A stretch of 64,000 nt of DNA, from the NCBI GenBank assembly GCA_013339895.1, contig JABACO010000017.1, positions 5,432,750-5,496,749 on the forward strand, in the 5' to 3' direction. The stretch is from Ephydatia muelleri (Eukaryota; Porifera; Demospongiae; Spongillida; Spongillidae). Shown here piece by piece: positions 22,680-35,088 of the stretch. Under the pieces are notes generated by a model, which saw only the letters and a program-made list of their open reading frames with translations, was not told the DNA's origin and ran no database searches. Position numbers and translations under genes: made by a program. Position 1 is the stretch's first letter, and the number at the start of each line of letters is the position of its first letter.

Positions 22680-24007
22680 TCCACATCTGTAGATAGGAGC
22701 GTTCAAATCTCTTCAAATTCGGTGTGTACGTAGAGGGGTCCTGTCGCTATTGGTTTGTTTATTTAGTTAATTTGTATCCTATCCGTTACGGAGATAACGC
22801 TGTGTGTACATTTTTCCCGCTCGATTCTGCCAATAATTTCACCCATACATTGCGGTTTGCTAAAATGGGCATCAAGGAGAAATCTTAGTTTAATAGTTTA
22901 AGAGAGCCGAAGAACAACAAAGGTATCGCGGGGGAAAAAAAAGCAGCAACCGCTAAACGAACACGGCACGAAGAAGGTCCCGAGGCCAAGCGGGCTTCTC
23001 AGCACACCCATACCAACAAGATAAGCACAGCATGCTACATTACAACGAAGATGCAGAGTCCAAGCCGTAGTAAGCTTGAACAACGAAATATTTAGCACTT
23101 CTGTTTTTGTCAATACTCCTGGGAGGAGGAAAAAAATTAGGGGAATAAAAAAACTTCTCTATCGAGAAAGTGATTTGTTGGATGTAGGATTGGTGGTGCA
23201 AATGCAAGGAAACAAGGTACAGTACTGTACAGTGGGGTTTGACAGGTTCCTACAAACTAATTAGCCCTACATTTGCAAAATGAGCGGTCACCAAAGTTGT
23301 AAATGTTACATTCTTTTTTGTTTCTAAAATTCCATTGGATGATTTCTGTTATGCATATTTAAAAAGAAAAAAATATGTTTTTTTAATTTTTACTTTATTT
23401 TTATTTTTATGTACAGCAAAAACCTACGCTTGATAATTACTAACTAGTCCAAGACAATACTTCACTTGCGGCAACGGAATCTTGTTGTTCAGTAACCACT
23501 GGTCATAACATTCTAAAAAAACAAAAACACCTTTATATTGAATGTTTTGGTTCCTGGAGACAAAATAATGTATTCCGTAGACAGATCAGTACATTTTTCC
23601 TAACCTAATTACAGTATTCCATAAACTTTAAATCTTGATTCGTAATGGTTTTTTCACTTGCGACAACAGATTCTAATCCACTATACCCCAGTATGTTTTA
23701 CTGTGGTGAAAACATATTTTTTGCCTTAAACCTGTCTGTTCCTGGAGATAATGGTCATTGGTGCTCAAGATTCAATGACTACTATTAAAAATGGCGGTCA
23801 ATGCCTTATTTGGCGTTACTTTTGTAACACCCCTCGCTCGTCCCCGGTCCCATTCTGAATCATTAATAAGCACTTCAGATGATTTTGTGAAATATTCTAT
23901 GAGGCCTTTGCTCGCTATTCAGACCAACTGGTGCTAAAAATGATCGATCACCTATGCAAACTATTATAGCTGGAATTTACAAAATCCGATCATTGCATAT
24001 TTGCTTT
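22680..24007. other. No gene seen
   Basis: AT-rich sequence with T-rich runs near 23340-23420. Short open frames lack domain or splice support. Confidence 0.45.
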
Positions 24008-25409
24008 TTACTGTCTATTTGCATCCTGAAGTGTGTACAGTGGTACACAAATTACCCCATTCATTTTGTTGCATCATATCTCATACCAGGAGTGAGCATT
24101 TAACACAATTTTTGAAAATCTATACCCCCTGTGGTGATGCTAAATTGTGGCTAAACTTCTCATGAATATGCTAATTTTGGCTTATTGCAATAACTGTTCA
24201 TAATTCAGTTATCCACAGCACTACAGAACACTGCAAAAGTGAGAGATTTAAAAAACATGATGGGAGCATTCTCAATAAGTCAAATTTTATACATATAGTT
24301 TGTTTTGTATGTACATTACAAAAATGCTGTTTCTTTTGAGTAATCACTTTTACTTTCAAATGCTCTAATTTGTGTACACCTGTACACAAATTACATTGCT
24401 TTACGTTAGTAGTATTATGTTTTCAAAAAAGTCTTGAAAGTCATAGAGGGCATGATATAGTAACTATGTATTGTGAAATTATTCATGTGGTTCTATCAAG
24501 AAAGTTTTGCAGTAAAATGTGTACAGGTGTACACAAATTAGTCCTATGTAGAAGAATGATGTTTATTGCAAAATAAATTCAAATTCAAATCACTTATATG
24601 CATCCAAAATCAACAACAATGCAACTGACACTTCCTCTACCTATGCCTCCACAACTAGTACTCACACCTCCACTAGTACTCGCGCCTCCACTAGTACTCG
24701 TGCCTCCACTAGTACTTGCGCCTCCACTAGTACTCGCGCCTCCACTAGTACTTGCGCCTCCACTAGTACTCGCGCCTCCACTAGTACTCGCGCCTCCACT
24801 AGTACTTGCGCCTCCACTAGTACTCGTGCATCCACTAGTACTCGTGCCTCCACTAGTACTTGCGCCTCCTCTAGTACTTGCGCCTCCACTAGTACTCGCG
24901 CCTCCACTAGTACTCGTGCCTCCACTAGTACTCGCACCTCCACTAGTACTTGCGCCTCCACTAGTACTCGTGCCTCCACTAGTACTCGTGCCTCCACTAG
25001 TACTCGTGCCTCCACTAGTACTCGTGCCTCCACTAGTACTCGCGCCTCCACTAGTACTCACACCTCCACTAGTACTCGCGCCTCTACTACTCGCGCTTCC
25101 GCCGTTTGTTCTGCGTTCTGCGTACACGCGCACCTGCTCTTCTCTCCATCAAAACCACTCGCTAAGATTTATTATTTTTTTAAAGTTTTATTTACTTTTC
25201 TAATTAGTTTAATTGACAGATAACAATCAATTTTTATTGTATGTTTAATTGACCATCTATTATTAATGTATTGTGTACTCATGTATTGATTTTGGAGTTA
25301 CAATTGTGATTAATTACAAAGATAAGGTAGGGTAAGTAATTTGTGCTCCCCTGTACACATATACCCTAATATGTGTACAGGTGTACACACGGATGCAAAT
25401 AGACATTAC
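24008..25409. mobile_element. Unclassified DNA transposon with 15-bp perfect TIRs and TTAC target duplication
   Basis: TGTCTATTTGCATCC at 24012-24026 is perfectly inverted at 25391-25405, and TTAC lies directly outside both (24008-24011, 25406-25409). Inside each end is a GTGTACA...TGTACAC block followed by (A)CAAATTA. The interior has palindromes of the form GTGTACA-SS-TGTACAC at 24372-24387, 24519-24534 and 25373-25388, and an 18-bp minisatellite. No transposase was recognised, so it is non-autonomous. TGT...ACA ends with a 4-bp duplication resemble Gypsy/Ginger-type termini, but TTAC is not the Ginger1 site. Confidence 0.7.
24653..25095. repeat. 18-bp minisatellite, about 24 copies
   Basis: The unit is CCTCCACTAGTACTCGYG, with variation mainly in the last four bases. 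The period is a multiple of three and the unit lacks stops in several frames, so open frames exist on both strands (Gly-Gly-Ala-Ser-Thr-Ser on minus, Ala-Pro-Pro-Leu-Val-Leu on plus). No start, splice or codon bias singles one out. Confidence 0.9.
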
Positions 25410-26260
25410 AGCGTCTGCATTATAATGAACGGTTATGCCTTTTGTCGTACACAGCGGTTGCAATGGTGTTCTGTTTTATCCGCAGATAACGCTAAATTGT
25501 GACACGGTTCCTACGTGCATAGTAAATGACACTTGTTGCAGTTTAACTTTAAACTCAGGCTAGTGCAACTATCTCAGTTGCTTTAATAAATTGATTTTTG
25601 AGCAGCGTTTATCGACATTTCTATATGCCTAGCCTAAGAAAGCATGTAGCACAGGACACATGCATTGAGTAACAAAAGTACACAATACAACAGGTTGTAG
25701 TACATGCTTCTGTTGGACTGGTCTCAACTAGTCAGTTGCCCCATTCCCCCATTTCAAAATCCCCTCAATGTGTCTAGTTATCCCTATAGATATCAGTTTG
25801 AGGGCAAACAATACAACAGCAGCATTTGCCAAGTGATCAGTTATACCAAACCTCATACTTAGAGTTATGAATAAAAGGTACAACAACTTTAAATGTCATT
25901 TTATAAGGGACAGAGAAACCAGTAAAGAGGTATATTTTATTTTAAGGCAAATAAGTTGATTTCTTTTTAATAAATATTAATTACCAAATTAAATGCTACA
26001 TGGAGAGGATGTCTTTGCATTAAAAATGCAACTCTGCCAGCTTGACACAGAAGGTCAGGTTTATTGGAGAGCTGCCTTACATGCAATTATATTGTGTCAG
26101 AAGCTTTATTAATTAATGCCATAAGGCTATGAAGCCACATTGCAATGTTACGAATCCATCATGAGTAAACTTCTCTACAATAATAGTGCCAGAATTGTTA
26201 ATTATTAGTGGTTTCAATAATAGGTATTCTATTCCATTAGAGTACGAACTGAGTGCAAAT
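25410..26260. other. No gene seen
   Basis: AT-rich stretch with no recognised coding exon or structured repeat. Confidence 0.45.
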
Positions 26261-26268
26261 CTTGTAAT

Positions 26269-26503
26269 ATGACATGTTACTCTGACGTTCGTCAATTTGA
26301 TACATGGAACATCATTGTGATAGTGATCTGTGGACTTCTGTTCCTGTTTATAGTCATATGTGCTATCATCAAGGTTATTATGGTGATTTTGGTGAGTCGT
26401 CAGATTATGAGGTCACTTAGAAAGTTGTTTCCATATAATTACACTGTGTTTTTATTTTATCTCTGGTTGCCAGGAATATGTAGAGGTGAAACGATGGGAG
26501 TAA
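26269..26503 (+). CDS. Possible 3' exons of a single-pass membrane protein
   Basis: A reading frame ending at 26391 encodes DTWNIIVIVICGLLFLFIVI and a further hydrophobic stretch, followed by GTGAGT. After CAG at 26471-26473 the same phase continues EYVEVKRWE and a stop (26503). That would give one transmembrane helix and a short charged tail. No family is recognised, upstream exons are not identified, and the start shown is only the first Met of the open stretch. Confidence 0.3.
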
Positions 26504-26509
26504 CAACAG

Positions 26510-28400
26510 GAGGAAGCTGACTTCTCGAGGGTTAAAGATTTTTGACATTTGTACTGAGTTTGGTCATATTACTGCACATGTTTTGTATATCCACAGAATG
26601 AAAACCCCCTTTACCTGAGTCCCGAAATGTAGTATACAAATGTGGCCTATGAAAAAGCCATGTGACAAGAGTTGTGCAGCATGCAGTTAAACTTTGATTA
26701 GTGCACAGGGAGTATTGTGTGGTATGCATTCGTTTTACTAATCCCGCAGTACTACAGTAATTACTAATAAGGCGCAAGAGGTGTGAATTCGTATTTCAAA
26801 AATATGTCAATTATAGTACAAGGTTGTAATCACACGGGACACTGCACTGGGAGCCCGTGCATACTTTGCGTAAGCGTTCGTCTTCGCATAGGATTAGACG
26901 GCAAGGGTTGGGCTGAGCCTGCCTCAGCTGCAGAGGCTGAGCTGTGTGAATTTGCTGTGGAACTTAGACAAGATCTGAGATTAATATCTCTGGCAAGGCA
27001 CACCCAATGCCACAAAGTCATGTTATGTCGGGAGCAGAATTGTATCGTGTACAGTATGCGTGAACTTCCATTATGGATATAATAAACAATAATGTAAAAG
27101 GAAGTGCAACTATACAGTATCCAAAATAAATATAAAAGGTCAACTGTTGGCATAGTTACCCCAATTTTTATTGTAAATAATTGTTCCCCCTTTTTGTTTA
27201 ATTAATAAGTTGGTCTCAAAACAAGATGTGTTGATTTTGTGCAGATTACGAGATCACAGACCGACGGCAATTAAACCAACGCGGGTATTGAGTCAAGACC
27301 GTAATTCCCCTCATAGTGTGGGTTGGTTTTCTCCTGGTAGACGTCTTCACTATGATTTATTCTACACGCAGTTTACGTTACAACCTTTCATTTTTGGTCA
27401 AGGATTCAACCAAACCGGCACTACTGCATGAAATGTCTATGCAAGCATGAGACAGAACACCTGATTGATGATCTGTCGTGAATTGGACTGCTGAACGTTT
27501 TTGACATCCTAGAGAATACATTATCATAAACGTGGTGCACAGCATCCTGCCTTTAGCTACGGTAGCTAGCTTATATAAAATTAGAATAAGGGTGGGCCGA
27601 GGCCCTTAGGGTTTTAGGGTACGCGCGCCGAAGGCACGCGAAACTTCATATAAGTCGACCTTTCACCACATTACGAATCCGTCGTCGATAAACACCCGTC
27701 ACTTATGTCACGCTTTTTGCAATCTTTGCACCGCATTAAAGGCGTCTTCGGCGCCATGTAGCACGCTATATAAAACTTCCTGGACGTAAGTAAAAGTGTT
27801 GTGGAAACAGAGAATAGACTGTAGAAATTTCTATAAAAACTAGATCCCAAAGGCTTCGTACAGTGTACATCAATGATGAGCTATGCCTCTTATTTATGTA
27901 ATTTATTGTATGCAAGAACTGTTTTGTTTTTAAATGTCGCAAACTTCGGCCCAATCATTTAGTAGTTGCGTAGTAGGAAATAGAAATAGCTGCAGGAATT
28001 CATGCAATCGTATTGCACCAAAGTCATTTACAGCACAGCAACCCTCTCCTCCCCTCCTCCCTCCCCGAATCATTGTATGATCTATCAAATGTTTCTGGTT
28101 AGTTAATCACACACAGATCATCAGATGATCTGATAGTATCATCAGATGAAGAATCACTGACAAAGCATTAAAGAATCAATTGCTCAAATGATTTTGATAA
28201 TATTTAATGATGCAAATGCATTACAATCAAGACATGAATGCATTTAAAAATCTGCATATTCATTGATAGAACATTAGTCAACTTAAATGATTGAATAAGA
28301 TAAGCAGAAACTGAGATAAAAAATAATGACAATAAAAATAATTAATTTAAAAAAAAACGGTGAAAAATCTTAGTCTGCCATCTGTTGCGAGGAACAACTT
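26510..28400. other. No confident gene; short unassigned open frames
   Basis: An open frame at 26783-27082 (plus) and one after a possible CAG acceptor at 27240 (ending 27431, with VGWFSPGRRLHYDLFYTQF) have ordinary-looking composition but no domain I recognise. A GC-rich patch (GGGTGGGCCGAGGCCCTTAG, near 27592) and CA/AT-rich DNA fill the rest. Confidence 0.35.
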
Positions 28401-28404
28401 TATT

Positions 28405-29033
28405 GCTGACGAGAAACTCGAGCTCTTGCAAAGTTATCCAAACGCTTCTTTATGTTCTGTGTAGCAGCATCCTCATCATCTGAACTGAAGACAGGCAAAG
28501 CAGCACCATGCAGCATCAATTGTCACAGTGTTTCTGAATGCCTTCATTGCTTCAGCATTGCCAGAATTATGTTTACCCCCTGTACTGCTTTATCATATGC
28601 AACCTGGACAGGTGAAGTTGTATGGTAGTGAATAATTATGATATACTTACTAAAGCAAGGCAATAAAGACAGGTGTCATTTCGGTTTTTTATTAGTTTTT
28701 TTTTTCATCATCCTTCTGCATGATTGTAGTTTTTCTCCAGGTTGCATAGTATGGTATGCCTTTACTCTTTTGTTCATGTCAGCTTAGAAGGTATTGCAAT
28801 CTTGTAAAATTGAAGATGACACAGAACTGATCGAAGTAGGTTGGATTTGAGATCCTCGTCAATACCACACCAAGGTGTCTCTTTTATTGATTTGCCCAGT
28901 TGCTCTGCATACTCCTCAGACAAACACTACTTGAAGTATTTTCTATGGATTGATTATAACTATATAATTATTGAACCAATTAAGTTGCCAGGTGCACTTA
29001 CCAACAGACGATTAATTTTGAAGTTGCAACACC
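28405..29033 (-). CDS. Uncharacterised minus-strand gene, partial exons
   Basis: Three coding-looking pieces. Near 29033-28994: a short exon between TTTTTTTAG and GTAAGT that reads RKWCCNFKINRLL. 28931-28781: after a TAG acceptor, the same phase continues CLSEEYAEQLGKSIKETPW then GIDEDLKSNLLRSVL to a TGA. 28535-28405: ALPVFSSDDEDAATQNIKKR then LDNFARARVSRQQ to a TAA, on a different frame. The first two join cleanly; the link to the third is unproven. Composition is soluble and charged with an acidic patch. No family recognised. Confidence 0.35.
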
Positions 29034-29469
29034 ATTTCCTGCTAAAAAAACAGTACATGGAAAGTAAAAATGTTGAATATTGAGAACTAAAAGTAAGGTG
29101 CAATAGGAAATGCAACATTATTGATACTTACAACCTGCATTGTTCATAACAGTATATCCATGGCAACATGGGATTAGTATTCATGTTAAAGATGCAATGG
29201 TAAATTAGTACATCAACTTACACACTGGATAATGATAGTATCCATGGTGACAAGACCGAAATAATACAACATGTCAAGGTGTATAAGTGAATTGTGACAA
29301 CAATGATACTATAATTATATTATATGGGACAGTTTCCGCGAAAATTGCCCCACGGTTAATTAACATGGATGATGGTACGTATATGTTACCGGTACCAATT
29401 CCACTTTACTAATGGGTCCCGTACTATAACATTACTTTCCTCTAATAGAAATGGTATGCTATAGTGAAG

Positions 29470-29975
29470 CTACTGTAGCACTTCGCTTGCTATTGAAAAT
29501 TCTAAAAACGATAATTGATGAACAATCATTATTATAAGAAAAAAGTACAGACTGCTAATGTTATGCATATAAACTGCACAGCCATTTGGATTTTGTTCCC
29601 CCCCAAACTGTGCTTGGTATGTTCTCACATTCATTATGATACTATTCCCGACGCTACCACACCGAGCCATCAAGTCATCTTTAGGCTGCCTGCAATGACA
29701 AATAATGTCAACCTTCATTGTAGAAATGGGTCCTATCGTTTTGTGCTGGGGAAGATTTCCATCCTATCATTCACAAAACAGTCCAGCAAATGCTTTCTCA
29801 TTGTGTACTGGTGGTATGTCACAGATGTTGGACACTCACCATTACACAATGTACAAGTATCCGTAGTGGCAAACGCCAATACAAAAATACCACAGTCATT
29901 TAAACCACTTTGCTTTTGAACACGCATAAACCTCAAAATGACTTGCTTTAAAGGAGTACAGAGTCTACAGACCAA
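29470..29975 (-). pseudogene. Third Ginger1-type remnant (T3): Ulp1 C-terminus and PHD finger
   Basis: QKQSGLNDCGIFVLAFATT holds the Cys of a C48 protease, followed by a MRKHLLDC block like the ones before the PHD fingers at 5.0 and 55.3 kb. ICHCRQPKDDLMARC starts a PHD finger that continues in another frame as EYYHNECENIPSTVW. The upstream integrase part is missing, and TIR-like sequence follows at 30.2 kb, so most of the element has been deleted internally. Confidence 0.65.
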
Positions 29976-30182
29976 TGATGTTATTTGTTCCTTTGCTCTA
30001 GTGGGTTCGCCGGTAGGTATTTTCCAGCCATGCCGTCATATATATTTACTACTCCAGGCTGACATCCAATGTATCAAAAAGTCCCGAATAGCCTTATAGT
30101 CGAACATTTCTATAACCACGTGGCAGTCATTTGAATTGAGTGACGAAGTCTATCGGCCAGGGAGGGAGAAGAACCAATAATA

Positions 30183-30336
30183 CTGTCCATGGGGGCGGGG
30201 GGGGGGGGGGGGGGGGGGGGGGGGGAATATACCCTAGGCGTAGTGTCCGGGTAGGGGACAGTATAACCAGGGAGGGGACATTGCTATATTGTCCGGGGGA
30301 CAATATAGCCTAGGATATACTGTCCGGGGGCTGTAA
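30183..30336. repeat. Ginger1-like terminal repeat with poly-G tract
   Basis: A run of about 35 G (30189-30225) is followed by modules TATACCCTAGGC, GTGTCCGGG, GGGGACAGTATAACC, TTGTCCGGGGGACAATATAG and CCTAGGATATACTGTCC. The style matches the T2 TIRs (GGACA and CCTAGG in both orientations). It is probably the 5' end of remnant T3. Confidence 0.55.
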
Positions 30337-30345
30337 GGTATTCGT

Positions 30346-31185
30346 GGAGATCACGTGTCCAGCATAATTGGTGCTTTTTCAAATTTCCAGGGACATGCAA
30401 AGCAGAACGATTTGCTTTGAACTTGATGTGTCGCTAATTAACAATTTATTACCCTATATAACTCCATTAAGATAGTCCACATTTGCGTAACAATCGTTTG
30501 ATGGATGAACTCTCCAGCTCACAGTAATATATAGAAATAAATTGAAACCTGAAAGCTACCCACTGGTGCACTTTTATATGCCAGACCATTTCAAACATTA
30601 TTCACGAAGTAAGGTAAGAATATCATGCGAGAGAATAAGAAAGGCCAATATTACCTGCATAGTTTGGATTGCTATTAGTGTAGTAATAACGATAGATGGG
30701 CCGTGAGCTGAGTAGGCACATATATGCCCCTTGCTAATTATGTAATCTAAGTGCAACCATTTGCATGCTAAGTATTGTGTGATTACTCATGAGTAGTAGT
30801 GTACTTAATATTACTAAGCACACAGTGTGTATCGATTCATATCATCCTTTTGTATACACGTAAGCTACTGTCAGACAAACGTGGATTTTTACGTGGTTTT
30901 CAGTTAATGTCATGAATAAATTACCGTGAAACTTCTCAGCAAACTTTGTTTCAAATAGATTATATCTCGACTACAAAATAAGAGGCATACTAATTAATTA
31001 TTTTATGTTACCAAGGACTGTGACACAGATCTTATTCATCAGCATGTCCAATTATGGTTAATTTAATTTGGGAAGGTGACCCAACTACAATAAATTGTAT
31101 CACTGACCTCTAAGTAACAATTTAAACAGAATTGAAATAAATCAAAGGTTACAATTACAATAATAACAGGCTGTGACACGCTTCA
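30346..31185. other. No gene seen
   Basis: AT-rich intergenic DNA with no coding signal recognised. Confidence 0.45.
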
Positions 31186-31189
31186 ATGC

Positions 31190-31790
31190 TCAGGTTCCCC
31201 CTCATGAGTCTATCACAGCTGAGGCGGTTCTAGCTTGCCCCCCTTTACAGAGAGTTGGATAACCATGCTTTCCAATCCCTGCTTTCTTCCTCCTCACAAG
31301 TAAATAAGGCCAAAATCCTTTCACTCATGCGGCTTCTTGGATTTCGACCCTCCCTTCTACTGGTCTGAATCTGCACCTAGACTCTGCTGAATGTCAGGTT
31401 GCTTTTACATGGTGGTTGGGTCTTGACACCTCAGGAGGCTCCCTGTGTCCTCTTTGTCCTGATATTGCCCTTGACCTTCTAGATCACCATGCAGCCTCTT
31501 GCTGACATGGTTGGGATGTGTTACAAGGCACAACCACTTGCGGGGTATTTTTGCCGATTTTTGTCACTGGGCTCATCTTTCTGTAAGGGTTGTAGTGAGT
31601 ACAGCTTGGCTAGGAACCATATCAACTCTTGTCCTGTGGACATTCTTATTCAGGGATGGGACAGGGGAAAGCCAGCATGCAGCCTTCAATGTTATGGTCA
31701 CTTCAACCCCTACCCCTGAACCCTGAACAATGCCAGTGCATGTGTGGAGGCGTGAGGGAGGCAAATTCAAGTTGCAATGCACTCTAGCTC
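31190..31790 (+). pseudogene. Non-LTR retrotransposon C-terminal fragment, heavily decayed
   Basis: FTWWLGLDTSGGSLCPLCPD is followed by LDHHAASC (zinc knuckle), then HLSVRVVV and FRDGTGESQHAAF, spread over several frames with stops. It is the same family as 41-1751 but on the plus strand. Confidence 0.65.
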
Positions 31791-32264
31791 TGAGATAATC
31801 AGAGCCTGCTGTTTACGGTCAGCTATGCTTGTGGAGTTGTACAATGCTACATCCAATGCTTATACCATAAATATTAATGTCAAATTAAGTAGATGCTCAT
31901 TCTTCAAACAACATTTTTCGTACACATTACTCTTGATTCTTCCAAAAAAATTTATGATACTATGAGGCATTGCGAAAGGTAAAGCTACATCCAACTTTTA
32001 TGAGATATAGGTTTCCTTGCTCCATAGGGGAATGAGCAAGAGCTAGCAGTTATTTGTGGCATCACAATATAAAGTTACAGTACATTCTTCATATTGTTTA
32101 CTTAATTAACAATGTAATAATACATGTGAAACTACTTTAGTGAATACTGCATAATTCAGTTTACTGCTCTTAATTCTGTATATCATCATAATTATTGGTA
32201 TCTTGTATTACATGTAGTTAAAAAAATTCCTACGTTTTAACAATGTTCTCAATGCAAACCTTAG

Positions 32265-34220
32265 TTCAAAACTGGTGACACGGTGATAGTCAGCAATGAT
32301 AAATCCACAGTTCAAGAACTCCAGAAATGTCACGGAGGCTGGAATGATGATATGAAAGCTGTAAGTTTATGGTATATAATAATCTGAAATGCATAATGAA
32401 TAATTGAAATGGTTATCCAATTATATATAATCAGTGTTAGCTCTTTTTGTTTTAGCACCTGCATAACAATATGGACCCATGGTAGTGGTTATCTTCCTGA
32501 GAGTGATTTTCGACCATCAAAGATATGAACCTCAGAAGCTTTGGAAGTATTGTATTTCCATGATGTAAATTAAATAAATACTACAAATAAAACTATTGAT
32601 AGAAACTGTGAAATGAAAATTATTCAGTAAGTGGAACAATTGATAAATTTAATTTTATTGTCTGGTCTCAAACTAAATAGTAAATGATGCAGCAGTTTGA
32701 AAAGGGCCACAAGTGGACTGCAGTAGGGCAGCTTGTACACACACAACATTTTAGCAGTGTGAATTATGTGGGTAATAGTCTGCAAACATATCATGTCGTA
32801 AAGGATTACAGGTATAGTTTAAAATATAAGGGAACAATAATGAGTGAAGATTACATGTACAGTCCTCTGTTTAGCATATGTACATTTAACATCAATGTGC
32901 CAAATAAACATGTAGGATTGTCACATTTGACACAAGCAGTATATAAGTTAGCATTATTCAGTTGCAGTATATTAGCATCTGGAAGTGGAATGCTGAGAGA
33001 AACATAAACTATTCGAAACCCAAGATGAATTCAGCCAGTGATCAGGTCCAATTGTTTACCAAAACAAGAGAATATTATACCATATGTAGCATACTACAGT
33101 ATTCATATAACAATAAAGTGCATTCAATGTAAACGTCTTGTTATTATTGATTTATCTCCATTTTAATTGCATATAGATCCTAGGGAAACAAGGAAAAGTA
33201 AAACAAGTGCTTCCAGATGGAGACATCTATACGGATTTTGGGGAAAACAAATGGAGATTAAATCCTTTGTGCTTAACCACTGTATCTCAGAGTAGTGGAG
33301 CTGAAGAAAGAAAAGGTAACTGGTCATGCATGTCTACGTAGAATCCATGCATACTAAGATGATCAACACAGGATGCATTGTATGCAACTTATATACAGTC
33401 TATACTACATCGTACCATTACAAAATATCACATATTTGTACAACTGTTCTGAAGTAATAGTAGTGTGAGAAAAATAAAACAATGTTACCCATGCATGGCA
33501 TTTATGTCAATCTTTGACCCATTGTGCAATAAACTGATATACACCTACTACTCGACATACTATTTCTTATTTGTCTGCTTGAGTTTCATGTCCTGTGCAC
33601 TGGAATTGAAGCTATTACTACGCAGCCCTTGTGACATGTATTTTCCTTTGTGGCTGTGCATATAAACGAATCAATCCCATGCAAAACGTATTTTGTAATG
33701 GAGAAATGGGGGGAAATATGTACTGCATATCAATCACAAATTCGGCAGATATAGTATAGTAAATTGTTCAGTAGGTATAGAGAGCAGTTGCTTTACCCTC
33801 TAACATAATATCTCTGAATTTTATAAAGAAATTTACTGCACAACTGAATTGATGATTGTAACATTGAATTTTTAAAATTAGATAACAAGATGGCATCCAC
33901 TACCTCAGAAGAGAGCAAATTGGGATTATAACACAATTCGTGTGTGCTTTGCATGTATCTAGGATTTAAATATGTGGGTTGTAAACAGCTAAAGACAACT
34001 GAATGACTTTGTGAAATGCCTGGATGTGTCCTGCATGTTTGAAGTGACATGTACAGATCATGTACAGATCATAAATGTAATCAAATTCTTTGACGTTAAT
34101 ATTTATGAATGTAAATCTCTATATGCAGGGCCTAGTTCTGATGAAAGGGGTGATATGCTCATGTGGTTGCTTCTTGCAGCAGCAGCAGCTGCTGCAGCTT
34201 CAGAAAAGCCAACCAAAAAG
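32265..34220 (+). CDS. Mind-bomb-like gene fragment (MIB/REP domain), three exons
   Basis: Exon 32265-32360 reads FKTGDTVIVSNDKSTVQELQ then KCHGGWNDDMKA and ends at GTAAGT. Exon 33177-33315 (after ATATAG) reads ILGKQGKVKQVLPDGDIYTD then FGENKWRLNPLCL and ends at GTAACT. Exon 34129-34220 (after TGCAG) reads SSDERGDMLMWLLLAAAAAA then SEKPTKK. Phases 0 and 1 match. The D..V..LQ..HGGW...M and LGK.GKV...DGD...FG...W.LNP.CL pattern is that of the repeat domain of mind-bomb E3 ubiquitin ligases, which act in Notch-ligand endocytosis. No RING or ankyrin part is present. Element A begins 85 bp after the last exon, so the gene may be truncated by it. Upstream exons are not identified; the preceding DNA is retrotransposon debris. 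Confidence 0.6.
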
Positions 34221-34420
34221 GTTTGTATGGCCTGGTGAATGAAATTACCTGGGTTACTACATCATGTATTTAGTGTGCAGGTGTTTTGCCTCCTTTGCAG
34301 GTGGATGTTCCGTACGGATGCCCAGCAATTGACCGGTTATGTAACAGGACAACCGGATACACAACCGGACGTACGGTTGTGTAACCGGATGGTGACTTGC
34401 GCATGCACTAACAATGGAAA

Positions 34421-34711
34421 TTTACCTGGCGCGCACGCAAAGTCGCTCGCGACCATATATGGAAATTGTAGCAATGTTTACGTCTACGATTGCCAGCCTT
34501 TTGTACCGTATACATATTGGTTTCTGTGAGAGGTGATTCGTACCACCGCACGCACAAGACAAATGCAAGTCGCGCGCGACCATATATGTATATGGAAATT
34601 TACCTGGCGCGCACGACAACCGCAAATCGCTCGCGACCATATATATGGAATTTGTTGCAATGTTTACGTTTACGATTACCAGTCTTTTGTACGGTATACA
34701 TATTGGTTTCT
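34421..34711. repeat. Direct duplication of about 105-113 bp inside element A
   Basis: 34421-34525 and 34599-34711 both begin TTTACCTGGCGCGCACG and end TACATATTGGTTTCT, with several substitutions. Confidence 0.7.
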
Positions 34712-35088
34712 AATTATAAATGGATATATAGCCTGCCCTTAATGGACCGAAAAATAAAAACTAACGAACAAAACAAAAACGAACACTTTTCCTATTGCTG
34801 CTCTTTGCACCCGGAGGTCAATTGCTTCAAGCTGCATCAAATTATTCACTGTCTTTACACAAGCGCAGTGGTGTACCCACTAGCCACGCACGGAGCTGCC
34901 TTATGGTAAACTGTAACGGAATTTCGTCTGCACTCGTTATTAATACTGCTGTCGCGATGCAAGTTAAATCCCTCCTTTCTGTGTCCTGTGGCGAGGGTTT
35001 GATGTCCACTGACAAGCTTAGTTATTAAACAAATTATTTATTGCGTACAAAACAAATACAACACAACAGCACAACATTGTGCAAGTGG

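Noticed and set aside
24594-25203. Long open frames of 179-201 codons on both strands
   Set aside because: They are produced by an 18-bp stop-free tandem repeat. Frames on both strands are equally open and none has a supported start or splice site.
26783-27153. Overlapping open frames on both strands (99 and 107 codons)
   Set aside because: No domain, no splice support, and neither strand is favoured.
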